NCBI GenBank assembly: GCA_016180275.1
Contig: JACPBN010000063.1
Coordinates: 1 to 9,103, forward strand
DNA from: Candidatus Woesearchaeota archaeon
GTDB lineage: Archaea > Nanobdellota > Nanobdellia > Woesearchaeales > UBA10200
Length of the DNA: 9,103 bases
Reading direction: 5' to 3'
Shown: piece after piece, positions 1 to 7,321 of the stretch
Layout: each line of letters opens with the position of its first letter
Numbering within the stretch: the first letter of the stretch is position 1
The notes under the pieces: generated by a model
Databases searched by the model: none
What the model saw: the letters and a program-made list of their open reading frames with translations, nothing else
What the model was told of the DNA's origin: nothing
Program-made: the position numbers and the translations under genes

Positions 1-411
1 GAGGGCTTTATCAAAACTCATGCCGCCTTTAAGATTTTCAGAGACAAATTGCAGAAATTCAATCAGCACAGTTTCCATTTCTTTTGTCCTATGATATATT
101 TTCATATCAAAATAAAAATAAACAACTGACATAAACAAAACTGCAAGCATCAGATTTAATACGACCCATGATCCAAAAATACTTAGGAAGTAGAGTAAAA
201 GATTTAGCTTTAGCTTATCAATAAACGGAATAATAAAGACAACAGTAGCAATGCCAGTAACCACTAAGCTTAAAACAAATAATGCCCCAAATATATCGTA
301 AGGAACATCTGTAATTCCTGCTTTCAGCAGATACTTTCTGAGGTTTGGCCTAACGCTTTCTGGAATAAATGCCTTGCCGAATTCCTCCAAAGATTTATAT
401 TTTGATACCAT
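1..411 (-). CDS. Type II secretion F (TadC/FlaJ-like) platform protein, 3' part missing
   Basis: This gene is cut by the window edge: 137 codons are visible with no stop. The ATG at 411 follows a weak GGT-type Shine-Dalgarno. The soluble N-terminus (residues 1-38) has the basic RPNLRKYLLKAGI stretch seen before the first helix of archaeal platform proteins. Hydrophobic segments lie at about 41-63 and 71-100. The visible part ends in ENLKGGMSFDKAL (125-137), the hallmark opening of the cytoplasmic T2SF four-helix domain. Family members sit in the membrane and couple a cytoplasmic ATPase to pilus-subunit insertion. It follows a second platform gene and the pilus ATPase, so it is probably the other half of a TadB/TadC-like pair. 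A 302-bp gap holding an inverted-repeat element separates it from that upstream gene. The family call is strong; the substrate is unknown. Confidence 0.85.
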   Translation of the reverse strand, partial: MVSKYKSLEEFGKAFIPESVRPNLRKYLLKAGITDVPYDIFGALFVLSLVVTGIATVVFIIPFIDKLKLNLLLYFLSIFGSWVVLNLMLAVLFMSVVYFYFDMKIYHRTKEMETVLIEFLQFVSENLKGGMSFDKAL

Positions 412-713
412 AACCTTTTTTCTGCCTCAAATATTTAGTCATTAATTTTACTCTACAAAGCCAGAGCGTTGGTGTCCGCGCCGGCGAGCACTGAATATTT
501 TAGTGGAAGAGTTGCTCCTCCTCTACGCATACTATTTCAAAATTGTATCAATCAATATATTTTTGATTAGTAATATTTATGTAAGTGTGAATGGCATTGC
601 CCGTCGCAACTTAGGATTGGATTATTTAATTAGTGCTCGCCAAAATTGGCTGCGGACACCAACGCTTTTTATTTGGTGCTGTAATATATTCTGTTATATT
701 TATGAATTAATTG
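412..713. other. Gap between the two platform genes; contains an inverted-repeat element
   Basis: No credible gene is seen here. A 73-codon plus-strand frame at 503-724 overlaps the inverted repeats and the end of the neighbouring gene, and has no family features. The gap is dominated by the 465-666 element. The flanks (412-464 and 667-713) are AT-rich and, on the minus strand, include TATA-like stretches such as AATATATTA near 685-693. A separate promoter for the downstream platform gene is therefore possible but cannot be fixed by eye. Confidence 0.6.
465..666. repeat. 202-bp element with 25-bp terminal inverted repeats (MITE-like, invertible or structured RNA)
   Basis: The left arm is AGCGTTGGTGTCCGC (465-479) plus GGCGAGCACT (483-492). 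The right arm is the exact reverse complement of both blocks (652-666 and 632-641). All 25 arm bases match; only the spacers differ (3 bp left, 10 bp right). The arms are GC-rich in an AT-rich background. Inside are further nested pairings: GTTGC (511-515) with GCAAC (606-610), a hairpin at about 503-525, and AATCAA/TTGATT (550-555/563-568) near the centre. I see no transposase and no clear target-site duplication. It could be a miniature inverted-repeat transposable element, an invertible segment, or a structured RNA; sequence alone does not decide. Confidence 0.75.
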
Positions 714-1553
714 TCATAGATTAACATTTGGCCTAATGCTCTTAAACATTGACAGGAACATGAACTGCATAAATGCGAGCATCAGGACAATTATCATCAG
801 ATGGGTAAGCTTTATCTGAATAGAAACAAAGCTAGTTACAATAATGAACATTGCCATGCCTAAACTTGGAACTACAACGCCGATAAGCATATAGAACATT
901 GCCAATGAATTTAGTTTTTTTCCGTATCTCTTAATCTCAATTACCTGCTCTTTAGTAATCTCATCTAACACGGCTTTTAATGAGCCAGTTGTATCAATGC
1001 CTGTTTTCAGTGCATTTGTCATCTGCCAAAGAATCATTTTAAATTTATGGCTTGCATTATACTCAACAGCTTTATCTAGGGCATCTTCAATTGGCGTTCC
1101 CATTTGGATATCATCAACTATCTCTTTAAAATACTTGCTGCTTACGCCATAACTCTGGCTTGCATCTGTGAGCGCATTAAAAAACGGCACTCCGGACTGC
1201 ATTTTGACAAGCAGGTATCTGCCTGCAAATAACACTTCTTTGTCTATTTCACTTTGTCTTTTTCTGATATACACGCTAGGCGCATTCAACAGAAACAAAA
1301 ATACCAATAAAAATCCTGCAGCAAATATTGCTAATGTTATAAGAGCATTGGCCTTAATAAGCTCTCTGCCGCGAAACTTATCCATCACCATAAACATTGA
1401 TAAAGAAAATGTTGCAGAGATATACATTGCGCCAACAAGAGATTTCTGCACAAAATGATAGCTGCTTTCCTTCATATGCGCAATTCTGAGATTTATCTTT
1501 ATATTCGGAAAACGATGTAATATGAAGTTAATTACATTTTTGATGAGTATCAC
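714..1553 (-). CDS. Type II secretion F (TadC/FlaJ-like) platform membrane protein
   Basis: This 279-residue integral membrane protein has one T2SF domain. Predicted membrane segments are at about 38-56, 70-90, 216-240 and 247-269. Between the second and third lies a cytoplasmic domain (about 100-210) with the family's two turn motifs, SGVPFFNALTDAS (120-132) and MGTPIEDAL (151-159). Platform proteins anchor the assembly ATPase and pass on its motion to extract pilins from the membrane. At 279 residues it is half the size of archaellum FlaJ and matches the TadB/TadC class, consistent with a second platform gene downstream. It lies 87 bp after the ATPase stop, probably in the same transcript. 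The GTG at 1553 is the first possible start after an in-frame stop, but it overlaps a GGTGAT Shine-Dalgarno-like string. The ATG at residue 27 (1475) is the alternative start. Confidence 0.9.
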   Translation of the reverse strand: MILIKNVINFILHRFPNIKINLRIAHMKESSYHFVQKSLVGAMYISATFSLSMFMVMDKFRGRELIKANALITLAIFAAGFLLVFLFLLNAPSVYIRKRQSEIDKEVLFAGRYLLVKMQSGVPFFNALTDASQSYGVSSKYFKEIVDDIQMGTPIEDALDKAVEYNASHKFKMILWQMTNALKTGIDTTGSLKAVLDEITKEQVIEIKRYGKKLNSLAMFYMLIGVVVPSLGMAMFIIVTSFVSIQIKLTHLMIIVLMLAFMQFMFLSMFKSIRPNVNL

Positions 1554-1640
1554 CTGCTTTTTTAAATTAGTGTTAAAGTAAACTTAAATTGTTTTGGTTT
1601 ATTGCCCTGAAATTCAGTTTGAACTGTATTATCTGATTCC

Positions 1641-3086
1641 TTAGAGATTCTGCGTGTAATATTTTGCAAATATGTAGCCTATTTCATGCACATCGCAGAT
1701 ATTCTTCTTAACTAACCACTTCAATATATCTTTCTTTTCTTTAAGGTCTTTATCAATGTCTTTTTTATCCATTCCGGTGTATAAGTTAAGTGTGTTATAA
1801 ATATGCTTTGACTTGGCAAGTGTCTTAATCTGGTCTTTTCCGACATCCAACTGCAGTAATACTCTCGCATCTCCTGTTGGTGTAATTTCAGCCAGTTGCA
1901 AAGTTCTTCTTTTTCCAGTTCTTCTGTTTCTGTTCTGACAAAGCAGGAGCGAGAGTGCAGGCAGTACTGGTTTTGGGATATCAATTGGCGGATTAGTTAA
2001 ACGCATTATAGTCTCGTCTGCATTATTTGCGTGAATAGTAGCATATACGCTGTGTCCGGTATGCATTGCCTCGAAGAGAACTTCTGCTTCTGCTTTTCTT
2101 CTGATCTCTCCAACCACTATTCTATCCGGCCTCATTCTAAGTGAATTGACTACCAAATCAAGCATTGTAACTCCGCCTTTGCCTTCCGGATTTGGGTTGC
2201 GAGTTTCCATTGGCACCCAATGAAGCGTTTTTGGAAGTGTAATTTCCCTGGTATCTTCTATACTGATAATGCGCTGGTTTGGCGGGAAGAAATTTGCAAG
2301 TACGTTTAAGGTGGATGTTTTACCGGAACCGGTGCCTCCTGCTATCAATGTGCTTAATTCATGCTGCATGCAAAGCCAGGTAAATGCTGCCTGATCATAA
2401 CTCATTGTGCCATCTTTTAAGAAATCTGTTATAGTCCATGGCTTTTCAGCAAACTTTCTGATTGTTATAGTATTGCCTTTAGTTGAAATTGGCTGTAAAG
2501 TAGCGTTTACCCTGTCTCCTGATTTTAAGTGAGCATCCATTAAAGGATTAAGCACGTTAATATCTTTGCCAACATCTCTCCCGATTAGGGTTGAATAATG
2601 CCTGATTCTTGCTTCAGTCGGTATAATTATATTCGTCTGCAGCCACCCATATTTCTTATGATATGTCCAGACCGGCTCAGTTGCAGTATTTACAACTATT
2701 TCCTCAAGAAAAGCATCTTTCAGAAGAATATCAATGTCACCAAATCCGATGTTCTGCTGGATAAGATAATTAATCATGCTGTCTGCAGTTGCTTCATTGG
2801 CAGTCGGAAAATACTTTTTAATTAGATGCATGATTTCTTTCTTGAATTTATCTCTTATGACATCTCCTCCGCCTTCCTCAAACTCAACTTCGCCAATATT
2901 AAGTTTAGAAATAAATTCTTCCCTAATCTTCTCCAGAATTAGCTTGGTGCTTGGGCTTACATTAAGTATACTGACATTATAGCCAAGCGTAAATTCATCT
3001 TTTCTCTGCACAATATCAATATTAGCTTGAATGCCATTTACGTTCAGCTTATAGTTTTCAAATACCTTCTGGACTTCAGTTCCCAT
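1641..3086 (-). CDS. Type II/IV secretion (TadA/FlaI/EppA-like) pilus assembly ATPase
   Basis: This 481-residue cytoplasmic hexameric-type ATPase would power filament assembly. Residues 1-100 are a variable N-terminal region. Residues 100-235 form the domain before the ATPase core, with RDVGKDINVLNPLMDA (170-185) and RVNATLQPIS (192-201). The core carries Walker A GGTGSGKT (250-257), an Asp box ISIEDTRE (274-281), a Walker B region RIVVGEIRR (322-330) with Glu327, and a His box with TGHSVYATIHAN (343-354). All expected catalytic residues are present. A basic stretch at 385-394 (NRNRRTGKRR) follows the core. The ATG at 3086 has a good Shine-Dalgarno (GAGGG, about 6 nt upstream). Two platform proteins follow, completing a motor-platform core. 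It probably has its own promoter (see 3172-3182). It is closest to the archaeal FlaI/TadA clade; the exact pilus type cannot be read from it alone. Confidence 0.97.
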   Translation of the reverse strand: MGTEVQKVFENYKLNVNGIQANIDIVQRKDEFTLGYNVSILNVSPSTKLILEKIREEFISKLNIGEVEFEEGGGDVIRDKFKKEIMHLIKKYFPTANEATADSMINYLIQQNIGFGDIDILLKDAFLEEIVVNTATEPVWTYHKKYGWLQTNIIIPTEARIRHYSTLIGRDVGKDINVLNPLMDAHLKSGDRVNATLQPISTKGNTITIRKFAEKPWTITDFLKDGTMSYDQAAFTWLCMQHELSTLIAGGTGSGKTSTLNVLANFFPPNQRIISIEDTREITLPKTLHWVPMETRNPNPEGKGGVTMLDLVVNSLRMRPDRIVVGEIRRKAEAEVLFEAMHTGHSVYATIHANNADETIMRLTNPPIDIPKPVLPALSLLLCQNRNRRTGKRRTLQLAEITPTGDARVLLQLDVGKDQIKTLAKSKHIYNTLNLYTGMDKKDIDKDLKEKKDILKWLVKKNICDVHEIGYIFAKYYTQNL

Positions 3087-3126
3087 ATTTGCCCTCTTTT
3101 TTGTAATTCAATAAACAATTAATAAA

Positions 3127-3174
3127 AAATCTCAACTATTATGATTATTAAAATCTCAACTATTATGATTATTA
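3127..3174. repeat. Two perfect tandem copies of a 24-bp unit in the ATPase leader
   Basis: Bases 3127-3150 and 3151-3174 are identical (each begins AAATCTCAAC and ends TGATTATTA on the plus strand), with one further matching base to the left. The pair lies between the ATPase start (3086) and the TATA-like box, so it would span the transcription start and the 5' leader. It could be a doubled regulator site or a replication-slippage duplication. Confidence 0.9.
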
Positions 3175-3182
3175 TATATTTA
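3172..3182 (-). promoter_or_regulatory. TATA-like box upstream of the pilus ATPase
   Basis: On the minus strand this reads TAAATATATAA, preceded by A-rich sequence. With initiation about 25 nt downstream, transcription would start near 3150, inside the tandem repeat, giving a leader of about 60 nt. This suggests that the ATPase and platform genes can be transcribed separately from the coiled-coil gene upstream. The background is AT-rich, so chance matches are likely. Confidence 0.45.
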
Positions 3183-3226
3183 ATTTGTGTATTATATTGT
3201 AACGGTTAAGCTTATTGACCAAATCT

Positions 3227-4564
3227 CTATGCGCTCTTGCCTTTCTTAGGCTCAGATAATATTCCCCGGTTAAGCACATCCAATTTTCTTTGTATCTCTA
3301 ATTGCTTTTTCTCAAGCCATGTCATTGGCTCTGGTTTTTCCTGGGTTTGCGCCTTTTGCAGCTCTTTTTTCGGACTTTTTAATTTTTCTGTCTGTTTTTT
3401 GTTTGCAATTGGCGGAATAGGCTGTTCAGGAGCCATCAAATCCAGCTGCGCATTAAATTTCATCTGTTCTTGTTCCAGGCCAAGTGTTTTTGTGTTTTCT
3501 TCTTGCATCTCGTGCTCAAGCTTTAGTATCTCTTCATCAATTTCCGTATGCGGCAGTGTTGAATAGCCTGATGCTGAATATGTTGGTGCATGAGGCCCTT
3601 GGCTTGCAGTTTCTGAGCTTGCCCCTAATTCAACCGGCTCTGCCTGCTCTGAGACTTTCTTCTCTAATAATCTCTTTTCTTGGGGGATAAACATGCCTGA
3701 AATTCCACTCTCCCTTGATGTTAATAAATCAGAAAGCTTCTTTCTTAGCTTGGCATCGCTAGTTTTCAAAAGCTGAATCTTTTTTAAATTGGAGTTTGAT
3801 GATTTCTTCTTTAATGCAGCAACTTGTTTTTTTATTTGCTCACGCTCTTTTATTATTTTAAGATGCTCTTTCTTCTGTGAATCGAGCGTTTTTTTCTCTG
3901 TTGCTCTGACTCTCTCTAACACACTGACCATATTAATCTTTTCCTGCTCTTGTAATTTTAATTGCCCAAGTTTTTCCAGCTCTTTCTTTTTCTGTTCTCC
4001 TTCCTGCTTAAGCTTTTCTTGTTTTTCCTGCTGTTCTTCTTTAATCCGGTCAATTTGTTTCCTGATAAACTCTTCTTTTGCTTTTCTAAGCTGGTCTTTT
4101 TCTTGGATCTTTTTTAACTGTTCTCTTTCTCTTAACACCTCTTCATTCAGCTTCATTAGAGCTTGTAATTCATCTCTGCTCTGCCATATCCTATTTTTCT
4201 CACTGACCAGAGTATCACGTTCTTTTTCAATCTCAAGCTCTTCCAACATTGCAATTTCTCTTTGCTCAAGAAGTTCTTGTGTAAATTGCTGTTTTTCTTT
4301 TTCAACTGCTGTCAGCCTGGCTTTTTTTGTGAGCTCTGCCTGCTCTATCTCAAGATTTGCAGCTTTTCTCTGCTCCTCCAGTTCTTTCTTTTTTTCTAAT
4401 GCAAATTTGGCATGGCTGGCTATCTCATGCGTTGCACTTTTTATTTTCCTGGATCCTTTTTCTAAAAGCTTTATGGTGTATGGTGCAGAAGCATCTCTGA
4501 CATAATCAAGCAGATTCCTGTCCTCTGGTGCATTCTGCAGCAGGTAATCATATAACTTATACAC
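3227..4564 (-). CDS. Long coiled-coil protein of unknown function upstream of pilus ATPase
   Basis: I do not recognise a family. The 445-residue protein has no signal peptide or membrane segment, so it is probably cytoplasmic. Residues 1-50 are helical and mixed in composition. Residues about 52-285 are extremely rich in Lys, Glu and Gln with regular Leu/Ile spacing, a long coiled coil. Residues 305-340 are a Ser/Thr/Gly/Pro linker. A short acidic helix follows (342-374), then a Pro/Lys-rich spacer (378-412) and a C-terminal helix, TWLEKKQLEIQRKLDVL (415-431). The GTG at 4564 is the only usual start codon after the last in-frame stop, but no good Shine-Dalgarno precedes it. The frame is open back to 4630 and that stretch reads as helical protein, so the true start or a frameshift is uncertain. 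It follows the 607-residue repeat gene by 50 bp, probably in the same operon. Confidence 0.8.
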   Translation of the reverse strand: MYKLYDYLLQNAPEDRNLLDYVRDASAPYTIKLLEKGSRKIKSATHEIASHAKFALEKKKELEEQRKAANLEIEQAELTKKARLTAVEKEKQQFTQELLEQREIAMLEELEIEKERDTLVSEKNRIWQSRDELQALMKLNEEVLREREQLKKIQEKDQLRKAKEEFIRKQIDRIKEEQQEKQEKLKQEGEQKKKELEKLGQLKLQEQEKINMVSVLERVRATEKKTLDSQKKEHLKIIKEREQIKKQVAALKKKSSNSNLKKIQLLKTSDAKLRKKLSDLLTSRESGISGMFIPQEKRLLEKKVSEQAEPVELGASSETASQGPHAPTYSASGYSTLPHTEIDEEILKLEHEMQEENTKTLGLEQEQMKFNAQLDLMAPEQPIPPIANKKQTEKLKSPKKELQKAQTQEKPEPMTWLEKKQLEIQRKLDVLNRGILSEPKKGKSA

Positions 4565-4614
4565 TTCAGCCAGCAGCTGCTCAGCCTTTTTATAATCATC
4601 AACATAACTGTTCT

Positions 4615-6438
4615 TTAGACCGGAAGCTCTTCATATACCTTTTTGATGTATTCATAGTCAGCTGTTAATGCCTTGAAATCACGTGATTCAACATGCATAT
4701 GCGCATTAATTATCAATTGAAGAAGCTGGATGTAATGTTCCTGAACCTTTGCGTCAACATTCTTCAGATACAGGTTGTCTGCAGTAAGTACAGAACGCTT
4801 ATACACATCAAGCATTTTTGTCTTAAGCTTTGTTTTCTCCTCTAAATATCCAGCAGGCAATGTGTTGTATATGTTTAAAATTTCATCATATATTGTGGCA
4901 GCTAAATCTGGCTCGCCTTTCTTAATATATTTTTCTGCAAGCGCCATCAATCCAAGAATTTTTGTTCTTTTGTCTTGAAGCTCTGCAATGCTTAGCTTTA
5001 ATCTTAATTGCAACAGCTGTTTATCTAATTTAAATATTTCTGTTTCTATTGCAGATTTCTCCTCCAGGAAACCTCTTGGGAGGGTTGCAAAAACCCCTTT
5101 GGCCTGCCTGAATAATTCTACGGCCGCGCTTATATTTGTGTTTATATTGTCACCATTTTCTGCTGCACCTGTATTCCATAGTTTATTTGTCTTTGATGCA
5201 GTTCCGGAACTTGCAGCATCTGCATATGACTTAGCTTTTTTAATCAGTGATCTGGCTTGAACCTGCTTATATCTAAACTCCTCGGTTGAGATTTCTGCTT
5301 TCATGGCAGCAAGCTCCTCATAAAACACAGTAATCTGCTCACCCATTTGTATCTTCTTCTGCATAAACCCGGCCGGAAGAGTTTTTTGGACTTTTCTTAT
5401 TTCTTGATATATTTTTACTGCAGTATCAACATCTTCCCTCTCCAGCGCATTCCATCCATTGCCTAAAAGCTTGACAATGATCGTGCTTTTTCTGCTTAAA
5501 TCAGCTGAGTAAACTTTTGCCCTATTTGTAACTAAAGTTTCATGGAGCTTTACGAGCTTATCATGAAGCTCTGATTTTTTCTGCAAAAACCCATTAGGCA
5601 GCTGCGCATATAACTCTTTTAATTCATTAAATTTATCAGCAGCTTCAGTAAAATTCTTTTTATCAGTTAAATTATAACATAATTTTCCAAGTTCTGTAAT
5701 TTTTTTTACTTTATCGCTGAACTCATTTCCATTAAACATATCAATGTTAATAGCCAGTTTTTTGCTTAGATCTACCAGCTGATCAACAATCTTATCTTTC
5801 TCACTGCTGTATCTTTCCGGCAATGCCTCATAATAATGCGTAATCAGATTATAAATTTCTTTAGCTGTTTCAAAGTTGCCATTTTTCATGTCTTCATATA
5901 CCTGCAGAATTGCAGAATTAAAATCTGCTATCTTTTCATTAATAGGCTTTGGCCTGGCTAGCTCAGTCGCAGCACTGACCAGTTTTTGCTTCTCATTTTC
6001 AGATACTATTGCAGCATTAGGCTCAGGAACTTTAATTGCAGTTGTTGTTTGTTGGGTTTTTGCGGTTTTGTCGTCAACAATTGCCTTTCCAAACCCTTTC
6101 TTTCTCAGGACTTCCGGCAAATCTTCATCAAGTTCAGCATTTGATGATTCTTCTTCATCATTATCTTTAGGCTTTTCCAGATAAAATGATTCAGCTTTTT
6201 TCTGCTCAGCCATCAGATGCTCTGCTCTCTCGCCGCTCTTATAAGTAAGATATGGCGTGGTGAATTTATACTTCAGCTCTATGATGCCTTCTTCCTGCAA
6301 TAAATCAGCAAATTGCTCAACTGCAGCTTCACTTGTGCTAAGCGCCTTTGCTGCATCTGCTATAGAAATCTCTTTCCTGTCCTGGACAAGCTTTATAAGC
6401 TCATCTACCTCAGTTGTCACAACCTCTTTTTGAGCCAT
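4615..6438 (-). CDS. Winged-helix protein with six 74-residue Leu-Pro-x-Gly-Phe/Tyr helical repeats, function unknown
   Basis: This 607-residue soluble protein falls in no family I can name. Residues 10-66 look like a winged helix-turn-helix: a helix, then ISIADAAKALSTSEAAVEQFADLL (24-47) as the paired helices, then a short beta wing. An acidic low-complexity linker spans about 86-165. From about 170 to the end come tandem helical repeats marked by LPERY (206), LPNGF (280), LPAGF (354), LPRGF (453), LPAGY (527) and LPV (605). Spacing is 74 residues, except for a Ser/Thr/Asn-rich insert at 408-433 in the fourth unit. Each unit has A-x-x-x-Y/F about 14 residues before the motif and a charged helix after it, resembling TPR-like alpha-solenoids. 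The protein stops right after the last Leu-Pro, so the sixth unit is incomplete. The start is the ATG at 6438 with AAAAGG just upstream. Its place before a coiled-coil gene and the pilus ATPase suggests an accessory role; this is inference. Confidence 0.85.
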   Translation of the reverse strand: MAQKEVVTTEVDELIKLVQDRKEISIADAAKALSTSEAAVEQFADLLQEEGIIELKYKFTTPYLTYKSGERAEHLMAEQKKAESFYLEKPKDNDEEESSNAELDEDLPEVLRKKGFGKAIVDDKTAKTQQTTTAIKVPEPNAAIVSENEKQKLVSAATELARPKPINEKIADFNSAILQVYEDMKNGNFETAKEIYNLITHYYEALPERYSSEKDKIVDQLVDLSKKLAINIDMFNGNEFSDKVKKITELGKLCYNLTDKKNFTEAADKFNELKELYAQLPNGFLQKKSELHDKLVKLHETLVTNRAKVYSADLSRKSTIIVKLLGNGWNALEREDVDTAVKIYQEIRKVQKTLPAGFMQKKIQMGEQITVFYEELAAMKAEISTEEFRYKQVQARSLIKKAKSYADAASSGTASKTNKLWNTGAAENGDNINTNISAAVELFRQAKGVFATLPRGFLEEKSAIETEIFKLDKQLLQLRLKLSIAELQDKRTKILGLMALAEKYIKKGEPDLAATIYDEILNIYNTLPAGYLEEKTKLKTKMLDVYKRSVLTADNLYLKNVDAKVQEHYIQLLQLIINAHMHVESRDFKALTADYEYIKKVYEELPV

Positions 6439-6462
6439 AACCTTTTGCTAAGCAAAAGCTTA
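6439..6462 (-). promoter_or_regulatory. Two mutually exclusive hairpins over the ribosome-binding site of the repeat protein
   Basis: On the minus strand, CTTTTGC-TTA-GCAAAAG (6458-6442) forms a perfect 7-bp stem that buries AAAAGG, the only Shine-Dalgarno-like string, 4 nt before the ATG. TAAGC-TTTT-GCTTA (6462-6449) forms an alternative 5-bp stem that uses the same bases and would expose it. A third hairpin, GGTGTT/AACACC (6476-6481/6493-6498), lies further upstream. This pattern fits translational control, but the stems are short and AT-rich. Confidence 0.4.
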
Positions 6463-6699
6463 ACCAAACCATCGAGGTGTTTCGCTTTGCTCAACACCGC
6501 AACTCCTCTGATCAAAACAATTGCTAATTGCCTCTTTTTGATTTATCTGAACCTAAAATATATCAATATCTGTCTCTAATCCATTATATAATTGGTACAC
6601 TTATGCTATATATTTATAATGAACTTCTAATATATAAACTTTGTTAGTCACATATAATAATGCACAATAATCATTCACGACTTTAAAATAGTGTAATTA
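6463..6699. promoter_or_regulatory. Intergenic region with TATA-like boxes for the repeat-protein operon
   Basis: No gene is seen here. On the minus strand there are TATA-like strings at 6606-6619 (TTATAAATATATAG) and 6584-6593 (AATTATATAA); either could start the transcript for the 607-residue gene. A minus-strand ATG at 6472 opens a 20-codon frame that overlaps the gene start out of frame, without a ribosome-binding site. No T-run terminator is evident after the nucleotidyltransferase gene. Confidence 0.4.
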
Positions 6700-7320
6700 T
6701 CATTCATTTATCCAAATTTCTTTCATTGAATAGCTTATCGATTTGCTTTGAAACAGCTGCATTGTCTTTTGCTGATATTCTTTTGGGATAATGAGAACAT
6801 TTGAGCCCATCTTATGGCCATTCACTTCTCTCAAAAATCCGTGTTCTTTGTAGCCTTGCTCTTTTCTTCCGTATAATGCTCTTGTTAAATTAAGATAATT
6901 TTTCTTTTTTTTAGGCAGATGGAAAGTAAATAAAACTGCGCGTGTTGCTGGCAAAACTTCTGGCTTTTTGGAGTAAAGTAGGATGCCCTCAGCTAAGATG
7001 CTTGTTTTTAGTTCCCATCTCATGAATTCCCCTACTTCAATTGAAATATTATTAGTGAACCTTAAAATCTCCCATTTTTTGTAATCATCTGATACATAGA
7101 ATTTTGATAGAGATGAGTTACTTATGGCTTTAACATTATTTTCATAGGAAGGATTACAATCAATAAAAAAATATATGTCGCTCTCTTTCAATAATTCTCC
7201 TCTGACTGCAGAGCCGTATAAATATACAGAATTGATTTTATCTTTAACTTCATTCTGCAAAAAAATAAAGCTGAGTGCATTTTGCGCATAAGCGATAGCC
7301 TTCAATGTCTGCTTGTCCAT
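6700..7320 (-). CDS. Minimal nucleotidyltransferase-domain (MNT) protein, variant active site
   Basis: This 206-residue protein has a pol-beta-type nucleotidyltransferase fold. The signature GSAVRG (36-41) is followed by SDIY (47-50), where the family expects SDID: Asp48 is kept but the second metal ligand is Tyr50. The third acidic position may be Glu95 in ISIEVGEF. The segment ILAEGILLY (108-116) is typical of the family. Residues about 130-206 are an extra basic C-terminal part (RALYGRKEQGY, NVLIIPKEYQ, MKEIWI) that I recall from some archaeal nucleotidyltransferases. In known MntA/HepT modules the MNT partner inactivates the HEPN toxin by adenylylation; here the altered DxD motif makes activity doubtful, and it could work by binding instead. 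The ATG at 7320 lies 1 nt after the HEPN stop, so translation is probably coupled. Confidence 0.85.
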   Translation of the reverse strand: MDKQTLKAIAYAQNALSFIFLQNEVKDKINSVYLYGSAVRGELLKESDIYFFIDCNPSYENNVKAISNSSLSKFYVSDDYKKWEILRFTNNISIEVGEFMRWELKTSILAEGILLYSKKPEVLPATRAVLFTFHLPKKKKNYLNLTRALYGRKEQGYKEHGFLREVNGHKMGSNVLIIPKEYQQKTMQLFQSKSISYSMKEIWINE

Positions 7321-7321
7321 C

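Noticed and set aside
465..666. tRNA, SRP RNA or RNase P RNA
   Set aside because: No tRNA T-loop or cloverleaf, and no recognisable conserved SRP or RNase P core motifs; the symmetry is that of terminal inverted repeats.
503..724. Plus-strand frame of 73 codons in the gap between platform genes
   Set aside because: It lies mostly inside the inverted-repeat element, overlaps the stop of the neighbouring gene, and shows no protein features.
3127..3174. Start of a CRISPR array
   Set aside because: The two 24-bp copies are directly adjacent with no spacer and are AT-rich; this is a simple tandem duplication.
3789..4505. Long plus-strand frame (238 codons) rich in Ser, Cys and Phe
   Set aside because: It is the antisense shadow of the Lys/Glu/Gln-rich coiled-coil gene; its composition is a mirror artefact with no domain or ribosome-binding site.
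6410..6472. 20-codon upstream frame overlapping the start of the 607-residue gene
   Set aside because: It has no Shine-Dalgarno and overlaps out of frame; any control by it is speculation beyond the hairpins already noted.
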